In this document: one piece after another, positions 38,474-51,661 of the stretch
Layout of the letters: each line of letters starts with the position of its first letter
Numbering within the stretch: position 1 is the first letter of the stretch
Program-made: the position numbers and the translations under genes
Assembly: GCF_040115645.1 (NCBI RefSeq)
Contig: NC_089549.1
Coordinates: forward strand, 3,658,001-3,722,000
Source of the DNA: Euwallacea fornicatus
Taxonomy: Eukaryota; Arthropoda; Insecta; Coleoptera; Curculionidae
DNA length: 64,000 nucleotides
Direction of reading: 5' to 3'
Notes under the pieces: generated by a model
Databases searched by the model: none
What the model was told of the DNA's origin: nothing
The model's input: the letters and a program-made list of their open reading frames with translations, nothing else

Positions 38474-39385
38474 GTCTTTGTAATAATATTTAACTTTAAA
38501 ATGGTTTATAGTGTGTCCAAGAAAAGGTTGTCCAGCAGAAGGATCTCTTATAAGATGTTAGATACGCCATTTGTTAAATAGGACAAAAGTTGCACATCAA
38601 AAGGAGTAGTTTCATGGTGGAAATGCATCTATAAAATTCCTGTTCCGTTTGTTTTTAGCTATGTCGGAAAAAAAATTGAAAACCTCATTATTTTCGATAT
38701 GAATTTTATTAGAATACATTTTCCAGATCTGTTTCTAACATGGAAATAATTAGGTACTCCTTGGAATATAAAATTCAAGGACATCGTTATCTTAGATACA
38801 CACATACATACGTTAATTTCAGTCCAATGTAAATTATTTTAATTAATAAAAATTAGTATATATTAAATTTGTTATACATATTATGTATTGTCAAATTTAT
38901 TAAAAATAAAAATTAATAAAGTAGAAAATAAATTTTTTTCAAAAGGTATAGTTTTTCAATTCAATTTATTAAAATATTTATCACAATTCCGCTACCCGCC
39001 TATGGCATCTAAAATTGTTTATATTTCGGTTCCTTCGCATGGACACCTTCCCAGTTTTTTGCTGGCTTCCTAATGTGCGTTTCTTTTTTTTTCGAATAGT
39101 GAATAAACTCGCACAGTTAAGTAAATGGAATGCACTGATTATTAGTATGTTATGTTAATTACTATTAAAATAAACAAAATTTATTACTTACCTACAAAAA
39201 TACGTATATAAATCCCACTAGTCCGATTAGAGTTTTCACTGGCTTTTTCATAAGCTACCATAATAATAGTGTACTCATTATTTGTATAACGTGGCATTTT
39301 AAACCAAAATTTCTCAATAGTTTCAAACACTACAACAATAACCGACACGACACGTATCAATCGCAAACAATACAAGTCTCGTATA
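38474..39385. other. Gap between ZAD gene and Tc1 element
   Basis: AT-rich 3' flank with several AATAAA-like strings near 38845-38930. No gene seen. Confidence 0.4.
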
Positions 39386-41082
39386 CAGTGACTCGCATTA
39401 ATATTCGGACACTATGGTATTTTTGGAAGTATTAGGTTTTTTGCTAACTTATTCTTAACTAATATTATTTATTGCATAATCTTTGGTTACAACAATGTTT
39501 CTAGTATATATAAATACATTTTTGATCTTTTAAATTTAATTATATACAAAGATACTATCGAATAAAGAAAACAAGGCATAATTTTACTATCGCAAAAATA
39601 TTCGGACACATACCAGGAACATAATATTTGTAAACAAAATTTATATAAACAAAAAAAACATATAAACAAATTAATACTTCGTAGGATTGCCTTTATGTTT
39701 TATAACTTGTTGTAGCTGTTTCGGCTTGTTTTCAATTATATTTTTAATGTAATCTTCAGGTATGCGTTGCTATCTTTCAACTAATCGTTGTTTTAATTCG
39801 TTTTTGGAGTTGACTGGCTTATTATGGACTTTACGGTCTAAAAATTCCCATAAATTTTCTATGGGGTTAAGATCAGGTGATTGTGCAGGAGGATTTAATA
39901 CTTTGGGGCAATTATATAATAAATACTCTTGGAATAAACGCGACTTGTTTTGGATCATTATCCTGGTAAAATTAAAAATAGTCGCATATACCTAATTTTT
40001 CAGCACTTTTTAGTAAATTTCGTTTTAAAAGATCCAAGTACATAACTTTATTTAAATTTCCTTCAATAAATACTAATTCGCCTACTCCTGCAGCTGAGAT
40101 GCAGCTCCAAACCATTATGCTCCCTTCGCTGTATTTCACAATAGGCCGAAGATTATTAATTGTTAGCTCTTCATTCTTTTTGCGCCATACCATGTTACGA
40201 CCATCGGATTCAAAAATATTAAATTTTTTTTCAACAGCAAATATAACGCTTTCCCAGTATGTTTTCTCTTTCACAACGAATTCGTGAGCAAAGGCGAGAC
40301 ATCTCTTGCGATTGACTTCCAACACGTATGGGGCTTTTTTCGGGCTACTCTTCCGTTGTACCCGTCTACTTTTAATAATCGCCGAACTGTGTCAGGTTGT
40401 ACTTTTTTGCCACTGTATTCTAGTAAATCAGCTGTTAATTTAGGGGTACTTAGTCCAGGGTTTATTTTAATTTGTTTAATAATTTTACTCTTCTCACGCT
40501 CATCAATAAGTTTCGGGCGTCCTTTTTGGGAAATTGGTTCAATCCGATCTTCTTGAACAAGTCTTCTAATTATATCACCAACTGTATTTTTACTTATACT
40601 TAACAAATTACCGATTTCTCGATACGATCTGCCTTTAGCATGATGAAAAATATTGTCGTATGTCGAAAGAAATATTTTTGCCTTTTCGCTTCATAATGTG
40701 AATTTTAGTAAGTAATAAGTTCACCTGCAAACCCCCTTGCACACAACTAACAAGAAAATTGAGTCTGACGCATCTCTAATCTTTTACGATCATAAAAAAC
40801 CCTGTATGCGATGTTTTTCTATTATTTTTTACCTGCACTGCATCGCACCGCATTCCGTGTACGAATATTTTTGCGATAGTAAAATTATTCCTTGTTTTTT
40901 GTTTGTTCGATAGTATCTTTGTATATAATTAAATTTAAAAGATCAAAAATGTATTCATATATACTAGAAACATTGTAGTAACCAAAGATTACGCAATAAA
41001 TAATGTTAGTTAAGAATAAGTTAGCAAAAAACCTAATACTTCCAAAAATAGCTTGGTGTCCGAATATTAATGCGAGTTAATG
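39386..41082 (-). mobile_element. Tc1/mariner element with long terminal repeats
   Basis: About 1.7 kb, flanked by TA (39384-39385 and 41083-41084). The ends are inverted repeats of roughly 220 nt, starting cagtgactcgcattaatatt on the left and matching the complement of the right end (gtgtccgaatattaatgcg). A second copy of the ttcggacac-type motif lies near the inner edge of each repeat, as in Tc1 elements with IR/DR ends. A decayed minus-strand transposase lies between them. Confidence 0.92.
39770..40690 (-). pseudogene. Broken Tc1-like transposase
   Basis: Minus-strand frames in order: a start MKRKGKN near 40690, a helix-turn-helix segment (SISKNTVGDIIRRL) with GRPKL, then WESVIFAVEKKFN and SDGRN-like DDE blocks, IMVWSCIS, QDNDPK in another frame near 39955, and SPDLNPIENLWEFLDRKV at the end. 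The family order is complete, but several frameshifts separate the parts. The first catalytic Asp, normally in an FSDE motif, is replaced in FAVE. The element cannot move itself. Confidence 0.88.
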
Positions 41083-41393
41083 TATATAGCTTGAATCACG
41101 GTTAGTGAAAAACTTGACGATAATAAAACCTCCACAAAATATTGTGTACTTCGATTTTTTAAAATCCATAGGCGGTTCTATAGAGTGATTTTAATAGGTA
41201 AAAATACCGGAAGTAAATGTGAGTTAAAAAAAAACTTATTTTACAAAATTGTTGCTTTTGAGGAATGCTGTTACTTGTTCAAATTATGGCATTTATTTCT
41301 GAAACGTCTTATATAATAAAAAAATTTCTATTTCATTTGAAATTCAATTTGAACAAAATATTAATTCTCCTATCAAAAATTCACAAATTAAGC
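41083..41393. other. Short gap, nothing seen
   Basis: 3' flank of the SUN-domain gene; AT-rich, with no gene or repeat that I can support. Confidence 0.4.
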
Positions 41394-42889
41394 TTAACAG
41401 CACCTTTTGCTCTTCTTTTTCTCGCGTTCGGGTATCGTCTGACTAGATGCATCTCTGCTTGAAGTGCCGTTTTCGTTATCGTCACTTTTGTGCACTCTAA
41501 ATCTATACACACAAGTAAACTCTTCTTTTCCGTAATTACTTAAAATCGCCAGTTCAACTTCTTCGAAAATTTGGTTGTTCGAAAAAGTTTTTTTCACATT
41601 GAAAGTTTGGTGAGGTTTCCCCAACCAGTCATAGGTAAACTTTCCGAGAGAGTTCCCTGGATCACCGTCTCGTCCAGTGTAACCCTAAATTTTTTTTTTT
41701 TTAGTTTAGCTGTGATAAAAAGGAACAAAGTAAAATAGACATACATGCACTTCAAACTCTCTAGGCGCACTAGTCATGCCCTGCATTCCTAGAAGTAGCC
41801 TTGAGGCATGACTCAAAGTTACTCTTCCTATACTTATAGGCTTTCCAAGTTTTATTCGCACCGTTCCAGTAGTTCCTCTATAATAACTAAAATTATATAA
41901 TCATGGAATGGCTATAATTGCTTGTCATACTTGAATGCAAAGCATCTTCCCGGTAAAATATAGGGGCGTATTATCTCTTCGGGGCTGCTATATATATTCA
42001 CATTCAGGATTTTAAATAGCGATAAAGGTCTATGAGTAGGGAGAGGCTCGGTGTCTTTTGATATCCCTTTTATCAGGCCTCCTGCGTAGAATGCAGCGTA
42101 GTCTGCAGGAGGTGCAATGAATATTCGGTAATAATTTATGAATTAAAGTATATTTTATTAAGTACCCATCACACCGAGGCGGTCGGCTTCATAGATTTCG
42201 AGAGAATCTTCAATGGCATTACTAATCTTAATATCCTGTTCGAGTTGCAATTTTGTTATGCGCTTAATGAGGCTTTCCCTGCCAGAATTTTTAACACTTA
42301 TAAAATTAATTATAATATTTCTGAAAAAAACTCAAACCTCCATTTGTAAAGAGTTGCAACTTGTTCTTTTATTAGCTGAATTTCATCAATAGCGTTATCT
42401 CCGAACTTAATAGGACTTGGTTCTGGTATTTTAAAGTGATGAAAGCCAACCTCAATAGCATCTCCTCTTTGGTTACAAACTGCTTCATCTACCACCGAGT
42501 TGTTAATTATTGTAGGGAGATATATGTTGTGGTAATCTAATAATGCAAAGGAAATTTTCCTTACTGTTTGTATTAATTTTTTTTATAACTAATTACTTAC
42601 AGTGGTATCCTCCCACACAGAGGGTTACCGCAATGAACATGGCTACGAAATGCTTGTGAATACCTAGATTATGGAGATTTAAATTAGTTTTGAATCATAC
42701 AGTGTGTCTGTAAGGTTTCTAGTGTTTATATAGGAAGAAAAATTAAAAACATTAGTATGCAGCGAGTTTTTGGACTTTCGTACAAGACAACTTACTTCTC
42801 CAAATTGTAGGGGATTGATATCCTTGCATAGGGACGCAATAATAAGCTGGTAATAACTCAGAAAGACAAGGTTCACCACACCCGTTCAT
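41394..42889 (-). CDS. SUN-domain protein, SPAG4-like
   Basis: Nuclear-envelope protein whose SUN domain sits in the perinuclear space and binds KASH peptides, linking the nucleus to the cytoskeleton. Exons 42889-42796, 42663-42601, 42536-42338, 42296-42166, 42102-41931, 41886-41745 and 41684-41394 join in frame to 363 aa. Visible: a short cytosolic N terminus, a transmembrane segment near residues 37-51 (FVAMFIAVTLCVGG), a coiled-coil-like stretch around residues 118-160, then the SUN domain from DYAAFYAGG to YTCVYRFRVH. Diagnostic motifs are the GRCFAF core, VRIKLGKPI, FEVHGYTGRDG and LGKFTYD. The small size and domain order resemble SPAG4/SUN3-5 and Drosophila Spag4, which act in spermatogenesis, rather than the longer SUN1/2 or Klaroid. 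The tail ends in a run of lysines and CC. The start is the first ATG; an upstream exon is possible. Confidence 0.9.
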
Positions 42890-43189
42890 GATCGATATTC
42901 ACGTAAACAGACCGGTGGAGTCGTTAGGTGTTTACCAATAAATCTTAGTTTGCAAAAAATCTAAATTAATTCTTATTTTTGACGAGTCTCAAGACCAGTT
43001 TAAAACTGACAAATTAGATGAAATGACACTTGATCATAATTTATAAGTTTCCATTGATAATGTGATAAATATATCAATTTTTTGGTCTTTTGTGTGAACA
43101 TGCCGGTCAAGTTCGTGAAATAATTTAAATTTGAAATTTTTATAAAACCTTAACAAGCCGCATATATTGGAAAATTTCTTAGGGAATCC
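42890..43189. other. 5' flank of the SUN gene
   Basis: AT-rich flank that probably holds the SUN-gene promoter. No motif stands out. Confidence 0.35.
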
Positions 43190-44010
43190 AAATAATGCGG
43201 ATTCGAATCTCAGATGTTAATAGAAATTGAAGAAGAGTTGAGTGGTGCAACTAGATATTCACCATTATACAGATGGGATTTTTAAGAAAAATGGGTATTA
43301 TGCAGCAATTTATTAAATCGTCACAACTTTCTCCAAACAAAGCAGTGTGCACTCATGCAGGTAAAGGTTCAGCTGCTTCAGTTACTGTACCGAAGATCTA
43401 TAAATGATTGGTTTAAGTTGATCACGGTTTTTTTAGGAACTTAAATTAACTAGTGCCTTAGAAGAATAAAAATCTTTAATATGGATGACACATGGCTTTG
43501 GTTAGCTTCAAAACGCAGCTGTTTAATTGACATTACAAGAAAGTACATCTAAAACAAAAGAAATGTTTCGGCCGAAGAAAGTGACACTATGCTATTTATA
43601 ATGAACTTTGGCCTCACCATTAACAATTTAAAAAATACGGGAGGAACTAGTTGTTGTAGCAAAATTAGCTCTTAAAGGTGGGTAGAAAAACTGAAAAAAA
43701 TTGGACGACTCGTGAATTTTTTAAAAATATTTTTCCAATAGTTCGTTCCATTTCTTAAGGAATAGAAAATCTTATTGTCGTTTATATAATTATTGTACTT
43801 TTAGATGGACAGAAATCTCATTTAACTTTATGTGTAGAGAAAATCAAGTAATTTTAGAGCGCTAGCTTCTCACACTACCATCAGTACGCTAAAATGTTGG
43901 TCAGTTACTTCTTGGAGGAAAATCCTCCAAATCCAAGAAATTCCACTAACCCTAATGATTAGCAGAGGAAAATCCCAAGTCAAGCTGCCGATGTTGCAGA
44001 CCTCGCTTAG
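43190..44010 (+). pseudogene. pogo/Tigger-like transposase relic
   Basis: Broken plus-strand frames contain IFNMDDTWLW near 43471 and VLLDGQKSHLTL near 43797. These match the first two catalytic-Asp blocks of pogo/Tigger DDE transposases (NxDETGL and LLDGHxSH). Stops and frame changes lie between them. No terminal repeats can be paired with it. Confidence 0.6.
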
Positions 44011-45120
44011 CATGAAAGTACTAACAATAATTTCTAATTTTTGTCATCGTCGCACCATCTTTGTAGTTAAGGTTCACGGCAGTATGCATGAAGTACAACT
44101 AACCTGGATTTGACAATGTAACATAAATAATTTTTAAAATGTACCTGTCTTGGCGATTTTCGAAAATTACAACCAAGGATTGGTAAAAAGCACCTACCCT
44201 CGATCCGAAATCTACCCTAAACGTTAATTGTTAGTTTAAGTGTGACTTAGCTAAGCGAAGGCTATGTTGTCACGGTGTCAATAGCAGTAAGTAGCTAACA
44301 TTTTTTATAATAATCTTTGGATTTTTCCAGTTCATTTCATGTAGCTATCTGCGTTCACTATTAAGTGCGGAAGTTTTGACAATTTGCCATGCGCATTAAT
44401 GATCATAGCAAACTCTTAACGAGTATCTATTGATTTAAATCATGTTTTTTTTTTCAATTTTTTGGATGTGGAAGGTACTAATACACGGTGACTCTTCGCT
44501 CAAAAGGTACGACCAATTTTCGTGAAATACCGGCAATTGTTTGCTACATTCAATCCGAATGAGCGTATTTATTTATCATAGGTAAAATATTTAACGGTAT
44601 TATTTTGATTCATTTTTTAAGGTTGTTAAGATAATGGCTCAAATAACGATAATGCTTGAAATCTTGGAATTACCTCTATAAAGATTTCGGCATTGCCTGC
44701 TTTTATATCTCATATTGAAAGTATAGTAGTACGCCGGCAATAGATCTTCTACGTCAGGAATCCGAAAATGCATCGCTACAATCAAAAAGCCGTCGCTTGT
44801 CTGCTGCAAAATTGCTGATATGGAATTCATACAATAGGTAACTAATAGACAATTTACCACTGAAAATATTCCGGGAAACTCGGAAAATATGTATAAAATC
44901 AATATTCGAAATGTATTCTCTCACGTAAATGTCATCAGAGCCGCCATTAAACAAATGAAGCAAACATTCATGGTCCATAAGAGATTCAATTGTTTCAAAT
45001 CCAACCAATCAACGAACAGTTCTGGCTGGTGACGCTAGGACGTGACTTCACGTGTTGCAAATTCAATTGACATATTTTGTAATTGCAGACACTCGATAAC
45101 GTAAACATTCAATAATGGAA
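44011..45120. other. Intergenic region with unplaced open frames
   Basis: Two overlapping minus-strand frames (45008-44754 and 44902-44639) are long for this AT-rich DNA and have mixed composition. I do not recognise them. They sit between transposon relics and may be element remains. Confidence 0.3.
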
Positions 45121-45123
45121 ATA

Positions 45124-45725
45124 CAGTAGAACTCGGATGTAACGAACGTTTAGTTTTAACAAACGAACAAGAAAGTTTCGCTTAAGTTGCTATAAAATTA
45201 ATATATTTGTATTTGGTTATAACGAACTCGATTATAATATGTCTTATTTATTATTTTCTGAAGCTTTGAGCTCGGTCATAAGGAACTGTCGGGAGATGTT
45301 GCTGCGAGCGAGCTGTTGAAGATTTAAGAAAATAAGCCAAACATCAGCACATTTTTGATTCTCATCAAGTTAGCTTAAATTAATGTAACGTGATTGATGA
45401 ACACGTGGAAGTTGCTGAATTTCCTAATGACACTGATATTGTTTAAATAACTGCCAATCATCAATATGAAAACGGTTTGAGTAATGAGGAGTAAGTTGAC
45501 AGGAACGATGAAGTTTTAATCTCCATAGCTCAAGAGGCCCTTTCTGTTTTAAAGCTCGTAGCATATTATGTACAGGTGTTTTATACAGAAAGTGAAAGCT
45601 TTGTAAATGCAACAGATCTTTTGCAAAATAAAATGACTGAAAAAATGTCGAAAAACCGCAAGGTGCAAAGTCAAATCACGGACTTCTTTTCTACCTAAAC
45701 TTCGATTTGATTTAGAATTTTTGCT
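45124..45725 (+). mobile_element. Tigger-like fragment with one terminal repeat
   Basis: Begins cagtagaactcggatgtaac, close to the Tigger/pogo terminal repeat pattern CAGTAGAAC-C-G-T-TAACGAAC. At about 45520-45710 (plus) a broken frame runs to VQSQITDFF, the usual C-terminal signature of Tigger transposases. The internal DDE region is missing, so this is a deleted copy, possibly related to the relic at 43190. Confidence 0.55.
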
Positions 45726-48689
45726 GTTTTTTTTCTCATTTAATAGGTACGTATTTACTACAACGAAAAATTGTATAATTTAATATTTATATATTATATA
45801 TTAAATAATTAAACTTTCCTTATGCGACTTTTCACTGTGATGCTTTATACTCACTATACAGAGTGTTAAAAATAATTAATTTTTTTAATAACTTCGGTGC
45901 TTCTTCATACATTTTAATGACATTTTGCAGTGATACGGAGTTCGATAAGGCGCACTTTTCTTATAATCTGTATAAAAAAAATTGAAACCAGAGTGGAGAA
46001 AATGTGGGACCGTAGGCACATCCCCTCCAACTTTTTCCCGCACGCTAAAAGTGAACGTGTTTAATTTTGTAAAATAGATGTTCTTTAACCTTTTTTTTAT
46101 TTTTATAAAATTTTAATTTACCTCTTCCTTAAGAAGATATTCTAGCATATTTCCTCTCTATACATGGTACCCATTGTTCATTAGTATCCGTATTCCTCCG
46201 GAAAGAGCCGCCCTTAACTCGGTATATGTTCGTTAGCTTTTTCAGTTTTGCGTATTGAAAAATTAATGATTCTAGTTGACCTGTTTTTCGAAGTGGTTTC
46301 ACTGGACAAGAAATCATTCTCTTTTCGCCTCGACATTTGTTAGCCTAAATATGGATAAGAGCGCGCTTTTAGATTTAATGATGATGATGAATGGTGGTTA
46401 CTTTGGTTGTACAGGGTGGTCCATACCTCCGTGTACATATTGCAGTGTCATAAAGTATAAGAGAGGATTTATTCAATAATTTTTTTTAACTTTTTTGAAG
46501 TATGCGAATGTTTTACATTCCAAACACATTTTCTATTACGCGTTTAAACACAGTTTCTCCATCTCCCCAAACCGGAAAAAAGACTCAAAAACTGGAGTAA
46601 GACGGGCGTGTTTCCTAATTGATTTCCCATAAAAGGTTTCGATGTTTTCCTATGTCGACGTAATGGCGTAAAGTACCAGCTTTGGGAAAGGCGTCAGATG
46701 GTCTCTTTGTCTCCCAGTTTTCCCCGCAAAAGATTTTGTGGGGGCGATATCAGTGGCTTTTCATGTCGCAGCGTTTAGGGGGACTTTATTTTTTTATTTC
46801 CCGAGAAATAAGTGTCTGGTCTTTGTCTGATGTAGGAAAAAAAAAGTTCCGCGTTCTAATTGAATTGGTTGAATATTGATCTTTGGGGAATAGTGGGAAA
46901 AGTTTTGCTTGACAAGCGAACAAGGGTACAATTGGTTTAAATTAGCAATCACTGGAAAGTTTTTATTGATCCAAAGCAGTCATTCTTTGAGAATAACGGA
47001 AATTATAAACTATTAGCTTGAGAAGCTTACAAGGTTGCAATTGGTTTAAATTGGAATTTTCTGGAAAACGCTATTGATCCAAGGCAGTCAGCATAATAGG
47101 TAATATGACTATGTCCATGTCATAAATTCATAAAACGAAACAAAGGCCTCGTTCCTATCGGGTTAAGTGAAAATCTATAATGTTTCAATCAACCACAACA
47201 AAAAGATTGTTTTATAGTACCGGCAAATTCGTGACGTTAATAAATCATTTATTACTTGTTAACAACTTGTATTGAAACATTTACTATGAAACAACCCAAC
47301 CAGTTATTGTTATGTTTAGAACCAATTTTAAATAGAAAATATCAAATTGAACATGTCATTTTTAATATGTCTAATGAAAACTTTAAACGTGATAGGATAT
47401 ACCTTCTCCCATCCCTTATTAATAAATGGAAAATCTGCAAGGCATCTGTAATTATACAGTTCCCTCCAGAGGGCCTAATAATATTTCCATATGCATAACG
47501 GCCACCAGAGTATTTAGTAGGCCTTATATATCAAGTCAGAGTCAAGTTTCAGTAAAATTTAAACTTGAAGTTTCGATGTGGCTCTTAAAAAATCAACAAT
47601 AACGTTTTTTTTATAATTAATTTGTTTAAACGGAACTTTGAACTAAATTGTAGAAAGTACTTAGTCCTGGAAAAAATATAATTTGTAGAATAAGTATTAT
47701 CAAGTCTGGAAAAACTTCCCTATCGGGCATGATGGCATTCATTATAAGCTCCTCTATTAATATAATACTGTGCCCCATTTCTAAGCTCCAGTTTTTATAT
47801 TTAAAAACTAACAGTATTAGGTAAAGGGCAGTGACATAAAGGCTCTTTTGAAGGGTATCTAGGATTATCTTTGAGCATGGCCGAAGAAAGATATCACTCA
47901 ATTCTAGCTGTTTCCAATGTTTTTTAAAAAACTTGTTGTTCTTCATTTACAGTCAGTGAATGCTTAAAGTAAAATTTCGAGATGTATCATTTTTCTCCGG
48001 ACCCATTGTTTTTAAAAGGGTTTTGTAAGGTGTTTTTTTACAATTGTATCGCTTTCAATATTTTTAATGCTTATAGCGTTTTTGTTTGAAAAGTTATATA
48101 CCTGTGGTGCCTTTGGAGCTATTGATGAACAGACAAATGTCTCAATTACTGGTAGGTACTTTTTAATTGGTTTATAACTTGAAACAACTATTAATTTATT
48201 TAAGTAATAAGTAATTTTTAGAAGATTTATAAAAATTTGCCAATTTCTCTCCATAAAAAATTAAAATCAAATATGAGTTATTTTTCTTCGGGATTTAATT
48301 GTTCTCTTCTATAAATATACAGAACATGTGTTTTTTTGTTTCAATCTAAATTTTAACAAAATAAACAAATTACGTTTTAATGACGCACAACAGATGATTT
48401 GTGAAAAAGAATAAAATCATGAAAATGTATCCCTTTAACTAACTTAGGTAACAAACGATAGTGCGTTAATAATTATAATTAGATATATCCATCTCTCGGG
48501 TTTACCAAAAACACCAACCGTTATATCTACTCAATTTTAGCCCTGAAACTGCGTACAGGAAAAGTGACATGAAATTGCGCTAAAAGTAAACTCACAATCA
48601 TTATCTTCCTTTCAGCCCAGACTAACACCCTCCTGAAATATTAATCCCCTAACCCTCATTAATGACTAAAAAACTTGTATCACCTGTGC
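45726..48689. other. Intergenic region, no gene recognised
   Basis: AT-rich, with possible short repeats. Acagagtgttaaaaat near 45858 and acagggtggtcc near 46413 match the end motif seen on other elements in the window. I find no coding region. Confidence 0.35.
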
Positions 48690-48917
48690 ATCTTGCTCCA
48701 AACCAATCCGGCGTGTTCAACCCCTACGCGACAGCCAATAGGAGCGCGTGGCCTCGGTCTGTGCACCACTGATCGGCGGCCTTTTAACCCTCTGTCGCGA
48801 GGGGCGTGTTATCTACAGGGTGTCGGCGAACCGGGGTCGATCAAGTCAAATTTGTTAAACTTGACTTTTCGCCTGTAAGCGTGGGCTGTGTTGGTTGTTC
48901 CGGTTTTCGAATGAGAG
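48690..48917 (+). promoter_or_regulatory. GC-rich island, candidate nuclear-receptor promoter
   Basis: A 200-bp patch of clearly higher GC content in AT-rich DNA. It includes gccaataggagcgcg (CCAAT-box-like) near 48732 and a short palindrome, ctctgtcgcgagggg, near 48790. It ends with GAATGAGAG and gtaaga, a plausible splice donor at 48918. A leader exon here could join the acceptor just before 53492. It lies 4.6 kb upstream of the receptor ATG, so the link is an inference. Confidence 0.35.
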
Positions 48918-51661
48918 GTAAGAGAGATAGTTTTAGATTGTTATTGGTTTGATTTCCTTTAAGTAGTTGTGCGTAGTTTGCTTGAAAGCTTTTTCTTTTT
49001 TTTGCTTAGGAAATTATCAATTTTAATAATTATACGTAATTTTAAAGAACAACACTAAATTCCCTCGGAGTATCTTATAGTGTAATGATGAGAAATTATG
49101 TAAGTTCGCTGTTAGTTTTTAGAAATATTGAAAGATTATAATTTTATATAATTAGGTAAATTTAAAATTTTCAAAGTTTGCTTTAAAATTTGAATGGAGG
49201 TGATGATTTTCACTGAGTTAAGTTCTAACACTTTGAAATTTTTAGTATATTAAAATTGAAATTTCCAGTAACATCCGAGGACTATTTAATTTTTTTTTTA
49301 AATATTGAAACGCCATATAATAATTAATTTTGTGAAAAAAATCACGTTCGGGCTAAAAGGCAAAAAAGCCCATTTTTTTATTGTTAAGAATATTGATAGC
49401 TGATAAATTCTAATTTGGCAGTTAAACAATAGTAAAATCATAGTGGTACCCAAAAGGGAAGAATAAATGATTAAAAATGAATTTTTTCTTGATACAAAAC
49501 AATAGTTTGCCTTACTAAACTTATAAAGTTTTTGGAAGTTCTAAAACATTGTGACTATTGATAAATTATAGTTTAGTATTTTCTAAATCGACTTTAAAAA
49601 AATAGAGGTGTACCTACGAGGAATTCAAAATCGTCAAATTGTTTAAAAAAGTCTTGTTGTTTATTATTTAATATTTCGAATAATCTGTAATTGGAAAAGT
49701 ATGCAGTGAAACTAAGGCGTATAACTTTCAAATACAAACAATCAATAACAAAATATAATCTAACACACAAATTTGGAAATCTGCTAGTCTTGAACCATTT
49801 GGATACACCAACGATTTAGTATACGCAACATGTATACTGAGATATACTCAGTAATGTAGAGGTTATCTATAATTTATCAATCAGCTTAAAGTTTAGAAGA
49901 TCAAGAGCTTTTAAAACAATGTTGCAGAAAGAATAAACTTGATGAGTGCCTCGAAAATCCGAAACGTCGCGTTAAAAATCCGATGGTTCTGTTTTGTAGA
50001 GGGCAAAAGGTGCCGATGAAGAAGTAATGTTTACTTTAAATATTTTTCTCTAGAATATTTCGGGAATTAGCTGAAGTTTTCTAAATTTTAAAACGTACTT
50101 TTGTTGAACTTGGAAATTATATTGTGAAGTCCAATCGAAACGAGTTCGTATTTTTTCTATGGTTTTCTAGACCCCTATAGTGATCTATGAATTTGAATAG
50201 CTCTGAATTATTGCTAAATCATTTCAGTACAACCGTATTATGTATCTTTAACAATGTATACATTGAATCAAGAAACAAATTTTATATAAGAGATGTCTTC
50301 AGCAAAACCTTCTGCTTTACATCCCTTCATATTTCAAGCTTTATAAAAAATTGCATAATTAGACCATGAAAGTTTTCGTCAAGTTTCCGTTATTAATTCA
50401 CTGTTCCTCATATTCCCTATGCTTAGTTGAAGAAAGAGTATAGAATAAGGCAAAGAGAGGTTTAAAAAAAGAAACAGGTTTCTGGTTTAGATCAGTTCAA
50501 TTCCTTCTAAAGTGTTTGTTATAAATTTTACAAGAATCTAACTCTTTAAAAAAAGGGCTCAACGATACCATTAATATCCTTTTCAACCTTCGTCACGTTT
50601 CATGGTGATGGTGGTAAGAACAAGTTAAGAGTGAAACAGTCTTGGGCTTGAGAAGTGAAAAATTAGCTTCTGTATCTTGCAGATTGACTGGCATTAATCA
50701 ATATAACAAACAGGGAGAAATAGGAACGAATATTTAAATAATTCTCAAATAGATGTTCTGAAATCTTCATAAAATTCCTAAAAAAATCGTCGAAATCTTC
50801 TCTTTCCCCGGTCTTTATCTTCGATGTTTGTTATAAGAGATTTCAGTCAGACAAAGGGCTAATGGAATGTGAAATGTGAAAACCACATTAAGTACTATCA
50901 AAAATTGCTGATATTTTGGCTTAGAAATGCAGCATTTTTTCTCATTTTACTTTAGTAATAAAGGGTTTGCGACACGATATTCCAGTCGCATTCGGATAAT
51001 GCATTCCAGCAATACTCTCCTGAGTCTGTATGTTCCTGGGCTTGATTAAGCCAGGTCTTACCCTATTTGTCTTTATCACCCTTATTGCCGACCTTGCCAA
51101 ATAATTGATCTAGCTCTGAACTCTTTGACTAAATCGATTTTGAACTATGATGGGAGGCTTGAGAAAGGATCCATTGATTAATGTTTGAAATTTATATAGA
51201 GCGTTACAGATGTTAGAAGATTCTAAAGAAAATCAAATTTCTTACCCGTGAAAATGACATCACCTAAATACTTTTTAATACAATACCTACTCATAGATAA
51301 ACCTATGCAAATCCATCATTCGTCACGGATCCCAATCTGCTCGCAAATTGTTCAGATAAATTCATTTTTATGACAGTCATCTCACGATGATTATTTTTTA
51401 AAGTTGTCACCCCAATACTGCCGATTGATTGATTCTATTCATAAAAAAAATTATAAACTCAATGCCCAAAGTGAAAATTTAAATTTATAATCTGGCGTAC
51501 TTCATATGAACCTTCTGGAATATGTTATGGAACTTTTGGCGTTAGGGGTGTAAAAGAGGGTGGATACATGGCGATTTTTTATGCGTTAACGTTTAAGTTT
51601 TTGAAGAAAGGGAAAAGTGTATGAAAGTGTATGCCGCACGGTTTTAAGGCAAATATGAACT
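48918..51661. other. Presumed leader intron, no feature seen
   Basis: AT-rich, with no open frame of note and no repeat that I can support. Confidence 0.35.

Noticed and set aside
45049..45054. CACGTG E-boxes at 45049, 45402 and 59349
   Set aside because: They fall in transposon relics or coding sequence, with no clock gene nearby; expected by chance.
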